A DNA stretch of 64,000 bases from Marinobacterium nitratireducens (lineage in GTDB: Bacteria; Pseudomonadota; Gammaproteobacteria; Pseudomonadales; Balneatricaceae). The notes under the pieces were generated by a model, which saw nothing but the letters and a program-made list of their open reading frames with translations, did no database searches and was not told where the DNA came from. Shown here in pieces: positions 41,213-49,611 of the stretch (positions within the stretch are counted from its first letter, which is position 1; each line of letters opens with the position of its first letter). A program made the translations under genes and the position numbers. Where the stretch lies: positions 446,982 to 510,981 of the forward strand of contig NZ_BMLT01000002.1 of assembly GCF_014645375.1 (NCBI RefSeq), read 5' to 3'.

Positions 41213-42096
41213 CAGTGATCCCGCGCGACGATATAGTCAGCCAGGGCGCGCAGGCTGCCGGCGTGCTCGCCGAAGGGCTCCAGTGCACGCAGCGCATCGG
41301 CGTGCAGCGCGCGCAGCCTGGCGCGGGCGCCGTCCAGGCCCAGCAGGGCCGGGAAGGTGGGTTTGTTCTGCGCCAGGTCCGATCCCTGGGGCTTGCCGAG
41401 GGTCTGGGTATCGCCCTCGATGTCGAGAATGTCGTCCTGCACCTGGAAGGCCAGACCGATGGCATCGCCGTAACGCCGGAGCGCATCGTAGCGCTCGCCG
41501 GCGCTGACGCCGGCGCTGAGAGCGCCGAGTTCGACCGCGGCGGTCAGCAGGGCACCGGTCTTGTGACGGTGCATTCGCTGCAGCTGGTCGAGTTCAAGCG
41601 GCCTGCCGACGTGCGCCAGGTCGAAGGCCTGACCGGCGACCATGCCCCGGTCGCCGGCAGCGCGGGCCAGCAGTGCAACGGCGCGCAGGCGGATGTCCGC
41701 TGCCAGGGTGCTGGCATCGCCCGCGAGCCACTCGAAGGCGATTGCCTGCAGGGCGTCTCCGGCGAGCACCGCGGTGGGTTCGTCGAAGGCGATATGGCAG
41801 GTTGGCTTGCCGCGCCGCAGGTCGTCATCGTCCATCGCCGGCAGGTCGTCGTGAACCAGCGAATAGCTGTGCACCGCTTCGATGGCGCAGGCGGGCAGGT
41901 CGGCTTCGACGTTATCACCGTCCAGCAGCTCATTGACGAGGTAGACCAGGCAGGGGCGAATGCGCTTGCCGCCGTTGAACAGGGCGTAGCGCATCGCTTG
42001 CTGCAGGCGTGGCTCGATACTGGTGTGCTGCAGGCGCGAGTCCAGCGCAGCTTCAACCCGCAGCACATAGGGCTGCAGCAGGGAACCGATAGTCAA
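41212..42096 (-). CDS. ispA: Farnesyl diphosphate synthase
   Basis: This 294-residue prenyltransferase builds farnesyl diphosphate from IPP and DMAPP. The first aspartate-rich motif is HDDLPAMDDDDLRRG and the second is AFQVQDDILD. GGKRIRPCLVYL near residue 45 binds IPP. Length is normal (about 295-300). It lies between xseB and dxs with a 3-base gap and an overlap, the conserved xseB-ispA-dxs operon. Confidence 0.96.
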   Translation of the reverse strand: MTIGSLLQPYVLRVEAALDSRLQHTSIEPRLQQAMRYALFNGGKRIRPCLVYLVNELLDGDNVEADLPACAIEAVHSYSLVHDDLPAMDDDDLRRGKPTCHIAFDEPTAVLAGDALQAIAFEWLAGDASTLAADIRLRAVALLARAAGDRGMVAGQAFDLAHVGRPLELDQLQRMHRHKTGALLTAAVELGALSAGVSAGERYDALRRYGDAIGLAFQVQDDILDIEGDTQTLGKPQGSDLAQNKPTFPALLGLDGARARLRALHADALRALEPFGEHAGSLRALADYIVARDH

Positions 42097-42099
42097 GGC

Positions 42100-42342
42100 T
42101 CAGCTGTCCTCGCGTTCTTGAAAGGGGACCGTCTGCAGTTCGCCGTCCTTCTCGACAAGCTGGCGGACCTTCTGCTCCGCCTGATCGAGGATTGCCTGGC
42201 AGTCGCGCGTCAGCGCGATTCCCTGCTCGAATGCCTGCAGAGCGTCAGCCAGCGGCATATCGCCCTGTTCCATGCGGTTGACGAGTTGTTCCAGCTCGCC
42301 GAGTGAAGCCTCGAAGTCAGGGTTCTTTTTCGTACGGGGCAT
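42100..42342 (-). CDS. xseB: Exodeoxyribonuclease VII small subunit
   Basis: This 80-residue helical subunit binds the XseA large subunit to form the single-strand exonuclease. The core FEASLGELEQLVNRMEQGDMPL followed by LEQGIAL-like FEQGIALTRDCQ is typical (family length about 80). ATG 42342 is chosen for its AGGTGA site; an upstream ATG at 42393 has none. It is the first gene of the xseB-ispA-dxs unit and divergent from pomA. Confidence 0.93.
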   Translation of the reverse strand: MPRTKKNPDFEASLGELEQLVNRMEQGDMPLADALQAFEQGIALTRDCQAILDQAEQKVRQLVEKDGELQTVPFQEREDS

Positions 42343-42480
42343 GGTGTCACCTGTATTGTGGGGACTTTTGGGCAGCTTTCCCCGGGGCGTCAAAAGTACT
42401 AGACGGGACCCGGCGGGTCAATCAGACCTCGGGACGTACAGAGAGTGCCGGAGCGGTCAATTCTGCTATTATCTGGAACC

Positions 42481-42507
42481 TCATGAATTGTGCGGTTCAG
42501 CCGATAA
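42481..42507 (+). promoter_or_regulatory. Candidate sigma-28 (FliA) promoter of pomAB
   Basis: GCCGATAA at 42500-42507 matches the sigma-28 -10 consensus at all eight positions. TCATGAAT at 42481-42488, eleven bases upstream, matches the pseudomonad -35 form TCAAGTTT at five of eight. It lies 30 bases before the pomA start, which fits late flagellar gene control. Confidence 0.55.
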
Positions 42508-42536
42508 CAGGCCTGTTCACTTTCAAGGAGAGTTGC

Positions 42537-43304
42537 GTGGATATCGCTACACTTGTCGGTCTACTGGGATCGCTGGGTATTATCATCGCCGCGATGGTGC
42601 TCGGCGGCGACGTCGGGATCTTCATCAACCCACCGTCGCTGCTGATCGTGGTCGGCGGCACCCTGCTGGTGGTGCTGATGAAGTACACCTTGCCGCAGTT
42701 CCTGGCCGCCGGCAAGATCGCCGCCAAGGCCTTCATCTTCAAGAGTGCGCCGCCGGAAGAAATCATCGCCGAAACCGTGGAGCTGGCCGACGTCGCGCGC
42801 AAGGGCGGGCTGCTGTCGCTGGAAGAGAAGGAAGTCAGCAGCGCCTTCATGCAGCGCGGCATCCAGTTGCTGGTGGACGGTCATGATCCCGAGGTGGTAC
42901 GCATGCTGCTGCACAAGGAGCAGCGTCTGACGTCGGAGCGCCACGAATTCGGCAGCAGTATCTTCCGCGCCATGGGCGATGTGGCGCCGGCCATGGGCAT
43001 GATCGGCACCCTGGTCGGTCTGGTGCAGATGCTGTCCAACATGAGCGACCCCAAGGCCATAGGCCCGGCCATGGCGGTGGCGCTGCTGACTACCCTCTAT
43101 GGCGCCATGATCGCCAACATGATCGCTTTGCCGATCGCCGACAAGCTGGCGCTGCGCAAGGATCAGGAGGCGCTGAACCAGGCGCTCGTCACCGACGGTC
43201 TGCTGGCGATTCAGGCCGGGCAGAACCCGCGCGTGATCGAACAGATGCTGCGCAACTACCTGCCCGAGAAGAAGCGCTCGGTCGAAGTCGAAGCGGCGGG
43301 ATAA
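42537..43304 (+). CDS. pomA: Flagellar motor stator protein PomA
   Basis: This 255-residue inner-membrane stator subunit has four transmembrane helices and forms the ion channel of the flagellar motor with PomB. The N-terminus MDIATLVGLLGSLGIIIAAM, then LIVVGGTLLVVLMKYT and GDVAPAMGMIGTLVGLVQML, agree closely with the sodium-type PomA of Vibrio. The start is GTG 42537 with an AAGGAGAG site; the long upstream frame is not conserved. Sodium coupling is inferred from similarity. Confidence 0.94.
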   Translation: MDIATLVGLLGSLGIIIAAMVLGGDVGIFINPPSLLIVVGGTLLVVLMKYTLPQFLAAGKIAAKAFIFKSAPPEEIIAETVELADVARKGGLLSLEEKEVSSAFMQRGIQLLVDGHDPEVVRMLLHKEQRLTSERHEFGSSIFRAMGDVAPAMGMIGTLVGLVQMLSNMSDPKAIGPAMAVALLTTLYGAMIANMIALPIADKLALRKDQEALNQALVTDGLLAIQAGQNPRVIEQMLRNYLPEKKRSVEVEAAG

Positions 43305-43316
43305 GGATGTGGCCGT

Positions 43317-44234
43317 ATGAGTGACGAGGAGCAGCGGGACTGCAAGTGCCCGCCGGGCCTGCCGGCGTGGATGGCGACCTTTGCCGACCTGATGTCGCTG
43401 CTGATGTGTTTCTTCGTGCTGCTGCTGTCGTTCTCCGAGATGGACGTGCTGAAGTTCAAGCAGCTGGCGGGCTCCATGCGCGAGGCCTTCGGCGTGCAGA
43501 ACCAGATCAAGGTCGACGATATTCCCAAGGGCACCTCGGTTATCGCCCAGGACTTCAGCCCGGGCCGGCCGGAGCCGACACCGTTGAACGAGGTGCGGCA
43601 GATGACCGTCAACAACGACCTGAACACCCTGGACGTACGTTCGAGGGCGGGGGATCAGGATATTCAGGGCAGCCTGGAGGCGCTGCAGCGCCAGCTCGAG
43701 CAACAGGCCGAAATGGAGGCGGTCGAGTTCGCCGCCAGCCTGTCGAATGAAATCGGCGAGGGGCTGGTGGAGATCGAGACCGACGGCGCCCGCATCATTA
43801 TCCGCGTCAAGGAAAAGGGCTCCTTCGATTCCGGCTCGTCCGAGCTCAAGTTCGACTCCATCCCGGTGCTCGCCAAGATCCGGGATGTGCTGCTTGGCGT
43901 TGACGGTCAGGTTTCCATCCAGGGGCATACCGACAACGTTCCCTATTCCGGTACCCGCTTCGAATCCAACTGGGACCTGTCTGCGGCCCGGGCGCTGGCG
44001 GTCGCGCACGAGCTGTTCGCCGACCCGCGCATGGACCAGTCGCGATTCGACGTCAGTGGCTTCGCAGACACCCACGCGCTGGTGCCGAACAACACACCGG
44101 AGCACCGCGCCCGCAACAGGCGTGTCGAAATCGTCATTCGCAAGGGCCGGCAGCAGGAATCGCTGGCGCCGATCCAGTCGCGCCCCGAGGGCGACAGTGA
44201 AGGGCAGGGACTGGCGCCGGAGGAGATATTCTAG
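43317..44234 (+). CDS. pomB: Flagellar motor stator protein PomB
   Basis: This 305-residue stator subunit has one membrane helix and a C-terminal OmpA-like peptidoglycan-binding domain (about 155-285; SIQGHTDNVPYSGTRFESNWDLS in part). The ion-carrying aspartate is Asp24 in ATFADLMSLL, the same position as in Vibrio PomB. A plug-like segment follows the helix (MDVLKFKQLAGSMREAFG). It begins 12 bases after pomA with an AAGGATG site. A two-way terminator follows. Confidence 0.94.
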   Translation: MSDEEQRDCKCPPGLPAWMATFADLMSLLMCFFVLLLSFSEMDVLKFKQLAGSMREAFGVQNQIKVDDIPKGTSVIAQDFSPGRPEPTPLNEVRQMTVNNDLNTLDVRSRAGDQDIQGSLEALQRQLEQQAEMEAVEFAASLSNEIGEGLVEIETDGARIIIRVKEKGSFDSGSSELKFDSIPVLAKIRDVLLGVDGQVSIQGHTDNVPYSGTRFESNWDLSAARALAVAHELFADPRMDQSRFDVSGFADTHALVPNNTPEHRARNRRVEIVIRKGRQQESLAPIQSRPEGDSEGQGLAPEEIF

Positions 44235-44237
44235 CCA

Positions 44238-44268
44238 TAAAAAAACCGCCGGATTCGGCGGTTTCTTT
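44238..44268. terminator. Two-way terminator between pomB and cytochrome c5
   Basis: AAACCGCC (44243-44250) and GGCGGTTT (44257-44264) pair around a six-base loop, with a T-rich CTTTT on the plus side and a run of A (T on the minus strand) on the other, serving both convergent genes. Confidence 0.9.
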
Positions 44269-44293
44269 TGGCACTGCCTGCGGCAGTGATCTG

Positions 44294-44599
44294 TTACTGC
44301 GCAGCGTCCAGCATGTACTGGATGGAGGCTTTGAGCTCGTCGTCGCTGCAGTCCATGCAGGTGCCCATCGGCGGCATGGCGTTGAGGCCGCTCTTGGCGG
44401 TGGCGAGCAGCGCGTCCATACCTTTCTCGGCACGCGGCGCCCACTCTTCGGCATTGCCGAATTTCGGTGCGCCGGCGACGCCTGCTGCGTGGCAGACGCT
44501 GCACTTGGAGTTGTAGAGTTCTTCGCCACTGCGTTCGGCGTTGGCGGTCAACGGCAGCGCCAGGGCGGCGACAGCGGCAATAGTCAGTACTTTCTTCAT
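44294..44599 (-). CDS. Cytochrome c5 family protein
   Basis: This 101-residue periplasmic c-type cytochrome has a signal peptide (cleavage near ANA, residue 21) and a haem site Cys33-Ser-Val-Cys36-His37. A likely axial Met lies in NAMPPMGTC, and an extra cysteine pair CMDC is typical of cytochrome c5. It would carry electrons to terminal oxidases or other periplasmic acceptors. ATG 44599 begins the signal peptide and follows AAGGGAA. Confidence 0.93.
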   Translation of the reverse strand: MKKVLTIAAVAALALPLTANAERSGEELYNSKCSVCHAAGVAGAPKFGNAEEWAPRAEKGMDALLATAKSGLNAMPPMGTCMDCSDDELKASIQYMLDAAQ

Positions 44600-44821
44600 T
44601 ATAGTTCCCTTCATGCTCGTAAGTCGGCTCAGGAAGCCGCCAGGCTGAGTCGGGCAGGGCAGTTTTCCTGACGACTGCTCGGTGGTTCCTTGCGAAAGCC
44701 TCCGAAGTTTAGGACCAGATCGTCAACAAAGTAAATAATCTATTGCGCTTGAATCGCGGCTGAACGGGGATCGGTACGGAGTCGGGAGCGGGAGAAGGGC
44801 GTTTGACGGGGGAAATGGCGC

Positions 44822-45028
44822 TCAGTGGCGCCCCAGACCCATTGCGAAGTCGGCCTGGCCGCGCAGGACGCGGGCCTGCTGGCGTTCGAGCCGTTGCTGG
44901 TGCTGGTATTCGAGAATGGCCTGCTCGAGCTCGGCGCGCGGGGCGATCACCAGATTGCGGATATCGTCGATCGAATAGCCACTTTTGAGCAGCTGTTTAA
45001 GCTGGGTGTTGAGATCCTGATGGTTCAT
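44822..45028 (-). CDS. Small hypothetical protein
   Basis: This 68-residue open frame begins ATG 45028 behind a CAGGAAAC site. It is Gln- and Leu-rich and predicted helical (LNTQLKQLLKSGYSIDDIRN, EYQHQQRLERQQARVLRGQ), with no membrane segment. The pattern LLKSGYSIDDIRNLV could be a small helical protein-binding unit, but no family is recognised. It lies upstream of the cytochrome c5 gene on the same strand, about 220 bases away. It may be real, as the site and base use fit its neighbours. Confidence 0.55.
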   Translation of the reverse strand: MNHQDLNTQLKQLLKSGYSIDDIRNLVIAPRAELEQAILEYQHQQRLERQQARVLRGQADFAMGLGRH

Positions 45029-45089
45029 GTTGTTTCCTGCATTATTATTGGTCCGCTCAGACTACAGCGGGATGATTGCGAATTTGTTA

Positions 45090-45127
45090 AAGGAGGCTGT
45101 CGCTCGAAGTCTTGTCCGGCGACAGCC
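45090..45127 (-). terminator. Hairpin after the PA2778-like gene
   Basis: GGCTGTCGC (45095-45103) and GCGACAGCC (45119-45127) form a 9-bp stem with a 15-base loop, followed on the minus strand by TCCTTT. Confidence 0.6.
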
Positions 45128-45132
45128 GGAGC

Positions 45133-46125
45133 TCAGGGGGCGGTAGGGCAGAGAGGTATTGCCTGGCACTGAGTAGAAGAGACCGGCTGCCCGTCGGATA
45201 GTTCCCGATGGCTTTGCACAATGGCCGGATTGTCCGGGGCCAGCGTCAGCGCGCAGTCGATGGCCTGACGTGCCGGGCGGTCGCAGCCGCGCGCATCCAG
45301 GCTGTAGGCCAGGTTGTTCCAGGCCTCGGCTGCATCCGGCCGGATTTTTAGCGCCCGTTGGTAGGCGGCGCCGGCACCGGTGGGCTGCCCGGCGGCCAGT
45401 TCGGCGTTGCCGGCGGCCATCTGCGCCAGGTAATCGTCCGGCCAGCGCCGGGATGCGGCCAGCAGGGTCTGGCGCGCGGCATCGGGATGAGTTTGCTCCA
45501 GGTCCAGTGCATCGCGTACCGCCGTTGCCGGTTCGATCTGCAGCGGCAGCTCATTTGGCGGCAACGCCAGCAGCGACCAGCGGCCGCTGCGCTCCCAGGT
45601 GCGCTCGAACAGGCCCAGCGGCGTCAGCAGACGCTTCTCGGTGCCGGAGCGCAGTATCAGCATCTGTTCGGCGAGGTCGTAGCCGACGGCCACCGCGTAA
45701 TGCCACTGCGGCAGCAGCTCGAGACCGAGATTCTGCAGCACGATGACGGGGCGTCCGGCGGCGATTTCTGCCAGCAGGCCGTCGAGGCTGTCGGGTCCTG
45801 CGAAGGCCGGCAGACCCTGGCGCCGGGTCGCGACCTTCATTTCGATCTGCAGACTGCCGTGGCGCTCCGGGATGAACAGCTGGGGTACCAGGCTGTCGGG
45901 CGTGACGGAACGGTCCCGGTGGACGAGCACAGTCGCCAGTGCGGCAGGCCCGCACTGGTAAAGTTCCTGTGGGTAGAAAGGCACGTCCTTCAACTCGGCA
46001 AAGACGGGCAGACTGTCTGCGAGCCGGTCGATTTCGCTGACGGGCAGGCGCGAGGCGCAGCCGCCCAGCCACAGCAGGCAAAGCAAAACCGCCGCGCTGC
46101 GCGCGGCGGTTCGGAACAGCTGCAT
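45133..46125 (-). CDS. PA2778-family lipoprotein, C39-like cysteine peptidase with TPR
   Basis: This 330-residue lipoprotein has the lipobox LWLGGC ending at Cys23. A papain-like C39 fold follows (about 48-195), with the putative catalytic Cys in YQCGPAALATVL and His in QWHYAVAVGYD. The C-terminal part (about 205-310) has tetratricopeptide-like repeats (DDYLAQMAAGNAELAAG, PDAAEAWNNLAYSLDARG). The arrangement agrees with the PA2778 family, whose substrate is unknown. It overlaps the PA2779-like gene by one base, so the two act as a pair. Confidence 0.85.
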   Translation of the reverse strand: MQLFRTAARSAAVLLCLLWLGGCASRLPVSEIDRLADSLPVFAELKDVPFYPQELYQCGPAALATVLVHRDRSVTPDSLVPQLFIPERHGSLQIEMKVATRRQGLPAFAGPDSLDGLLAEIAAGRPVIVLQNLGLELLPQWHYAVAVGYDLAEQMLILRSGTEKRLLTPLGLFERTWERSGRWSLLALPPNELPLQIEPATAVRDALDLEQTHPDAARQTLLAASRRWPDDYLAQMAAGNAELAAGQPTGAGAAYQRALKIRPDAAEAWNNLAYSLDARGCDRPARQAIDCALTLAPDNPAIVQSHRELSDGQPVSSTQCQAIPLCPTAP

Positions 46126-46532
46126 CAGCGGACGGGGTGGACGAAGTTGAATACGTTGGTGGCGCCGATAGCGTCGGTAATGATGAAGACGATGAAGATC
46201 ACCAGGATGACGCCGAGTACGCCGCTACCGGCCGGCAGGTCGTCGATCTTCTGATTCAGTTCGGCGACTTCCGAGGGGGACATGTCGGCGACCCGCTGCT
46301 TGGCGTCCACCGGGTCGACCCCGAGGGCGCTGAGCTGCTCGGCGACATCTTCGCGTTCGATCAACGACAGCAGCTTGTCGCGCTCGGCATCGACGCTGAC
46401 CGAGGTTTCGCTGGACAGCAGCGATGAGGTGGATACGGGAGCCGCCTGAGCCAGGGTCGGCAACAGCAGCATCATGCCCATCAGCAGGCGGGCGACGAAC
46501 GAACGAAACATCTTCGAAGAGTGCATGTGCAT
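46125..46532 (-). CDS. PA2779-family membrane protein
   Basis: This 135-residue protein has an N-terminal signal or anchor (FVARLLMGMMLLLPTLAQA), a helical middle (DKLLSLIEREDVAEQLSALG, DMSPSEVAELNQKIDDLPAG) and a C-terminal membrane helix (VLGVILVIFIVFIITDAIG). That layout is the PA2779 family, found next to PA2778-like peptidases. It may be the substrate or anchor of the peptidase. ATG 46532 is chosen for its AAGGAG site eight bases upstream. Confidence 0.82.
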   Translation of the reverse strand: MHMHSSKMFRSFVARLLMGMMLLLPTLAQAAPVSTSSLLSSETSVSVDAERDKLLSLIEREDVAEQLSALGVDPVDAKQRVADMSPSEVAELNQKIDDLPAGSGVLGVILVIFIVFIITDAIGATNVFNFVHPVR

Positions 46533-46733
46533 CTCTGGTCTCCTTGGGACGGAAATATCCTTTTGGAACCTGCGAGCAGGTTCCATTTCTGTCTCTGCGG
46601 GTGCCGGTCTTGTGTGCCAACAGGCCGCAGATTCCAACGCTCAGTCTAGACCAAGGGCGTGAATACGGGATGAATCGACAGGGCTCGGGCGTATAGAATA
46701 GGCCCCTAATTTTCCGCATCGACGAGTGTACGT

Positions 46734-47606
46734 GTGACGAATCTGGTACTGGTAACCCTGCTCTGGGCCTTTTCCTTCAGCCTGATCGGCGAATATCTAG
46801 CCGGTCGGGTCGACAGCTATTTCGCGGTGACGACCCGTATCCTGCTGGCCGGGCTGATTTTCCTGCCCCTGACACGCTGGCGCGGTGTGCCTGCGGGGCT
46901 GCGCTGGGGGACCACCGGTGTCGGGATGCTGCAGTTCGGAATCACCTATCTCTGCCTCTACCGTTCGTTCGAATACCTGAGCGTGCCGGAGGTGCTGCTG
47001 TTCACCATTTTCACGCCGCTTTACGTGACCCTGATCGACGACGCCCTGAACCGCCGCTTCTCGGTGGCGCCACTGGCGGGTACGGCACTGGCGGTGGTCG
47101 GCGCCGCTATCATCCGTTACGACGGCCTGAGCGGTGACTTCCTGTTCGGCTTCCTGCTGCTGCAGCTGGCCAATGCGGCCTTTGCCGCCGGGCAGGTCGG
47201 CTACGCGCACTTGACGCGCCGCTACCCGACCGATCTTCCGGCCTGGCGCAGCTTCGGTTATTTCTTCGCCGGCGCGCTGGTCATCGCGCTGCCGTCGTTC
47301 CTGTTGCTGGGCAACCCGGACAAGCTACCAAGCACCGCGCTGCAGTGGGGCGTGCTCGGCTGGCTGGGCATAGTGGCGTCCGGTCTGGGTTTCTACTTCT
47401 GGAACCGCGGGGCCTGCCAGGTCGATGCCGGTACTCTCGGGATCATGAACAATGCGCTGATTCCGGCCGGTCTGATCGTCAACCTGGTGATCTGGAACCG
47501 CGATGCGGACCTGGTGCGCCTGGCCATCGGGGGCGCGGTGATCGCGCTTTCGCTCTGGGTCAATGCGCGCTGGAATCACTGGTTCGGCACAGCGCGCGCT
47601 GTTTGA
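46734..47606 (+). CDS. DMT-superfamily (EamA-like) transporter
   Basis: This 290-residue inner-membrane protein has about ten hydrophobic segments in two five-helix halves, as in EamA carriers. Seen are VTLLWAFSFSLIGEYL, PEVLLFTIFTPLYVTLIDDAL at the end of the first half and GFYFWNRGACQVDAGTLGIMNN in the second. The start is GTG 46734, coding MTNLVLVTLLWAF. Substrate is unknown; related carriers export amino acids or metabolites. It is transcribed away from the PA2779-like gene. Confidence 0.85.
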   Translation: MTNLVLVTLLWAFSFSLIGEYLAGRVDSYFAVTTRILLAGLIFLPLTRWRGVPAGLRWGTTGVGMLQFGITYLCLYRSFEYLSVPEVLLFTIFTPLYVTLIDDALNRRFSVAPLAGTALAVVGAAIIRYDGLSGDFLFGFLLLQLANAAFAAGQVGYAHLTRRYPTDLPAWRSFGYFFAGALVIALPSFLLLGNPDKLPSTALQWGVLGWLGIVASGLGFYFWNRGACQVDAGTLGIMNNALIPAGLIVNLVIWNRDADLVRLAIGGAVIALSLWVNARWNHWFGTARAV

Positions 47607-47658
47607 CAGCGCACCGGTCATGCCGCTCACGGCCTATTCGGCATTCGACTGGCTGTCA

Positions 47659-47676
47659 TTGAATTATTTAATTCAA
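47659..47676. promoter_or_regulatory. Operator-like palindrome TTGAATTA-TT-TAATTCAA
   Basis: A perfect inverted repeat of eight bases with a two-base centre sits in an AT-rich patch unlike its surroundings. It is 220 bases before the deaminase start and 53 bases after the DMT gene. A regulator of the deaminase/MFS operon could bind it. Confidence 0.45.
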
Positions 47677-47747
47677 AATTACGATGATCTGCCGTTAAAC
47701 TGATCGCCTGCGACGGCGAACCTGCGGCGATGCGTTGCCATCGACGA

Positions 47748-47777
47748 CGACACTGCCCGGTAGCCCGGGCAGTGTCG
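47748..47777 (+). other. Thirteen-bp perfect hairpin in the deaminase leader
   Basis: CGACACTGCCCGG (47748-47760) pairs fully with CCGGGCAGTGTCG (47765-47777) around TAGC. No T-run follows, so it is not a simple terminator. Confidence 0.75.
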
Positions 47778-47896
47778 TTCCATTGCCGGCAGCAGGCTCG
47801 CAGCCGATCGGCGTCTGTCCGATCCGGCCGCGCGCGTTCTGCAGGGGCCCCTTGCGCCTCTCCCCGATATTACCTTCCTACCCGCGGAGTAACCGG

Positions 47897-48364
47897 ATGC
47901 CTAATCATCAGGAATTTCTGCAGCAGGCGCTGCAACTGGCCGAGGACAATCTGGCGGATGGCGGTCAGCCGTTCGGTGCCGTCATTGTACGGGATGGCGA
48001 GGTGCTCGCCACTGGCGTCAATGGCACCGTCCGCAACCAGGATCCCACCAGTCATTCCGAAATAGAGGCGATTCGTAGCGCCTGTCGATCGCTGCGCACG
48101 CCGCGCCTGGATGGCGCGGTGATCTACGCCAGCGGCTACCCCTGCGCCATGTGCATGAGCGCGATCCTCCTGACCGGAATCGACACGGTCTTTTACGCCT
48201 ACGGAGAAGAGGACGGGGCCCGCCACGGGCTCGCTACGGAGCCGGTCTACCAGGTGCTGCGACGGTTGCCCGAGAGCGAGGGGCTGACATTGCGGCCGTT
48301 GCCGGTGGCGCTGCCGGATGAGCATCTCTATGCCCGCTGGCAGGCGGCTTGCGGGGCATCATGA
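47897..48364 (+). CDS. Nucleoside/guanine deaminase family protein
   Basis: This 155-residue zinc deaminase of the cytidine-deaminase superfamily has HSE in TSHSEIEAI (zinc His and catalytic Glu) and PCAMCMSAI (two zinc Cys). It resembles guanine deaminase and tRNA-adenosine deaminase-like proteins, but the substrate cannot be set from sequence. ATG 47897 follows a CGGAG site; upstream open frame lacks similarity. It overlaps the MFS gene by four bases (ATGA), which suggests uptake and deamination of the same compound. Confidence 0.88.
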   Translation: MPNHQEFLQQALQLAEDNLADGGQPFGAVIVRDGEVLATGVNGTVRNQDPTSHSEIEAIRSACRSLRTPRLDGAVIYASGYPCAMCMSAILLTGIDTVFYAYGEEDGARHGLATEPVYQVLRRLPESEGLTLRPLPVALPDEHLYARWQAACGAS

Positions 48365-49599
48365 GCGGTACCTGTGCAAACCGACCGGAGATCGCCGCAA
48401 CGTCGGATGAGTTCACTCGACTGGCCGGGTGGCTGTTGCTGGTGCTGGTGGGGTTCAATCTGCGGCCTTTTCTGACCGCCCTGAGTCCGGTGTTGCCGCA
48501 GGTCCAGGCCGAGACCGGACTGGAAAACGGCACGGCGGCGGTGCTGACGACACTGCCATTCCTGCTGATGGGTGTCATGGCGCTGGCGGGTCCCGGTCTG
48601 GCGCGTCGCTACGGTGAGCAGAGGATGCTGCTGGGGGCGCTGGTACTGCTGGCGCTGGGTGCCGGCGGCCGTCTGCTGATCGGTCCGGCCGCGGCATTCG
48701 GCCTGGTGCTGACGGCGTTGCTGGCGGGCACCGGGATCGCGCTGGTGCAGGCGTTGTTGCCGGGCGTGGCCAAGCGCTGGTTCGGCGCGCGGGTGCCCCT
48801 GGCGATGGGACTCTACTCGGCGGCGCTGGTCGGCGGTGGAGCCCTGGGGGCAATGGTCGCACCGCTGGCCAGCGACATGACCGGCGACTGGCGACCGGGA
48901 CTGGCGGTATGGGCGTTGCCGGCGCTGCTGGCCTGGCTGCTGTGGCTGTGGCTGGCGCCCGAGGTGGCACACGATACCGCCGTCCCTTCAGTGCGACGCT
49001 TCGTGCCGCTTCCCCGCGCCTGGCTGCTGGCAGTATTTTTCGGCCTGGGTAACAGCGGTTACTCGAGCCTGGTGGCCTGGCTGCCGGCGTTCTATCAGGC
49101 GAACGGCATGCCGGTGCAGGACAGCGGCGGCCTGCTGGCCTGGATGTCGCTGTTCCAGTCAGCCGCTGCTTTGCTGATGCCGTTGCTGCGCCGGGGGACG
49201 CCGGATCTGCGCCTTTGCTTTTATGCTTCGCTGTCGTTGCAGTGCATCGGCTTCTGCGCCTTCGCACTGGCGCCGATGTCGGCGCCTCTGCTCTGGATCG
49301 CGATCGCGGGACTCGGGCTCGGCGGTTTCTTCTCGCTGTGCCTCACGCTCTGCCTCGAGCATCTGCTGGATGCACGCGCTGCCGGCAGCCTGGCGGCATT
49401 CATGCAGGGGCTGGGCTTTGGACTCACCGCGCTGGGCCCCTGGGCCGTCGGCGCGCTGCTGGATCAGGGCGGCCGCTTCGAATTCGCCTGGGGCTGCCAT
49501 GCATGCCTGACACTGGTGTTGCTGCTGCTGTCGCGTCGCTTCGATCCTGCGGGCTACGCCCGGGCGTTGGAGCCCGGGCGCAAGACGACCTTCGCCTGA
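48361..49599 (+). CDS. MFS transporter, CynX/NimT-like
   Basis: This 412-residue inner-membrane carrier has about 12 transmembrane helices. The N-terminal LVLVGFNLRPFLTALSPVLP and the loop GPGLARRYGEQRMLLG fit the CynX/NimT (cyanate/nitroimidazole) branch of the major facilitator superfamily. Start ATG 48361 overlaps the deaminase stop. The partner gene suggests a nucleobase or amine substrate rather than cyanate; the cyanase of this window is 12 kb away in another unit. Confidence 0.85.
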   Translation: MSGTCANRPEIAATSDEFTRLAGWLLLVLVGFNLRPFLTALSPVLPQVQAETGLENGTAAVLTTLPFLLMGVMALAGPGLARRYGEQRMLLGALVLLALGAGGRLLIGPAAAFGLVLTALLAGTGIALVQALLPGVAKRWFGARVPLAMGLYSAALVGGGALGAMVAPLASDMTGDWRPGLAVWALPALLAWLLWLWLAPEVAHDTAVPSVRRFVPLPRAWLLAVFFGLGNSGYSSLVAWLPAFYQANGMPVQDSGGLLAWMSLFQSAAALLMPLLRRGTPDLRLCFYASLSLQCIGFCAFALAPMSAPLLWIAIAGLGLGGFFSLCLTLCLEHLLDARAAGSLAAFMQGLGFGLTALGPWAVGALLDQGGRFEFAWGCHACLTLVLLLLSRRFDPAGYARALEPGRKTTFA

Positions 49600-49611
49600 G
49601 CGGCCGGGGTC

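Larger units (their letters stand above)
47607..47896. other. Region between DMT carrier and deaminase
   Basis: No gene is seen. An AT-rich patch with a palindrome (47659-47676) and a strong hairpin (47748-47777), both listed separately, are the notable structures. They fit the control region of the deaminase/MFS pair. Confidence 0.6.
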
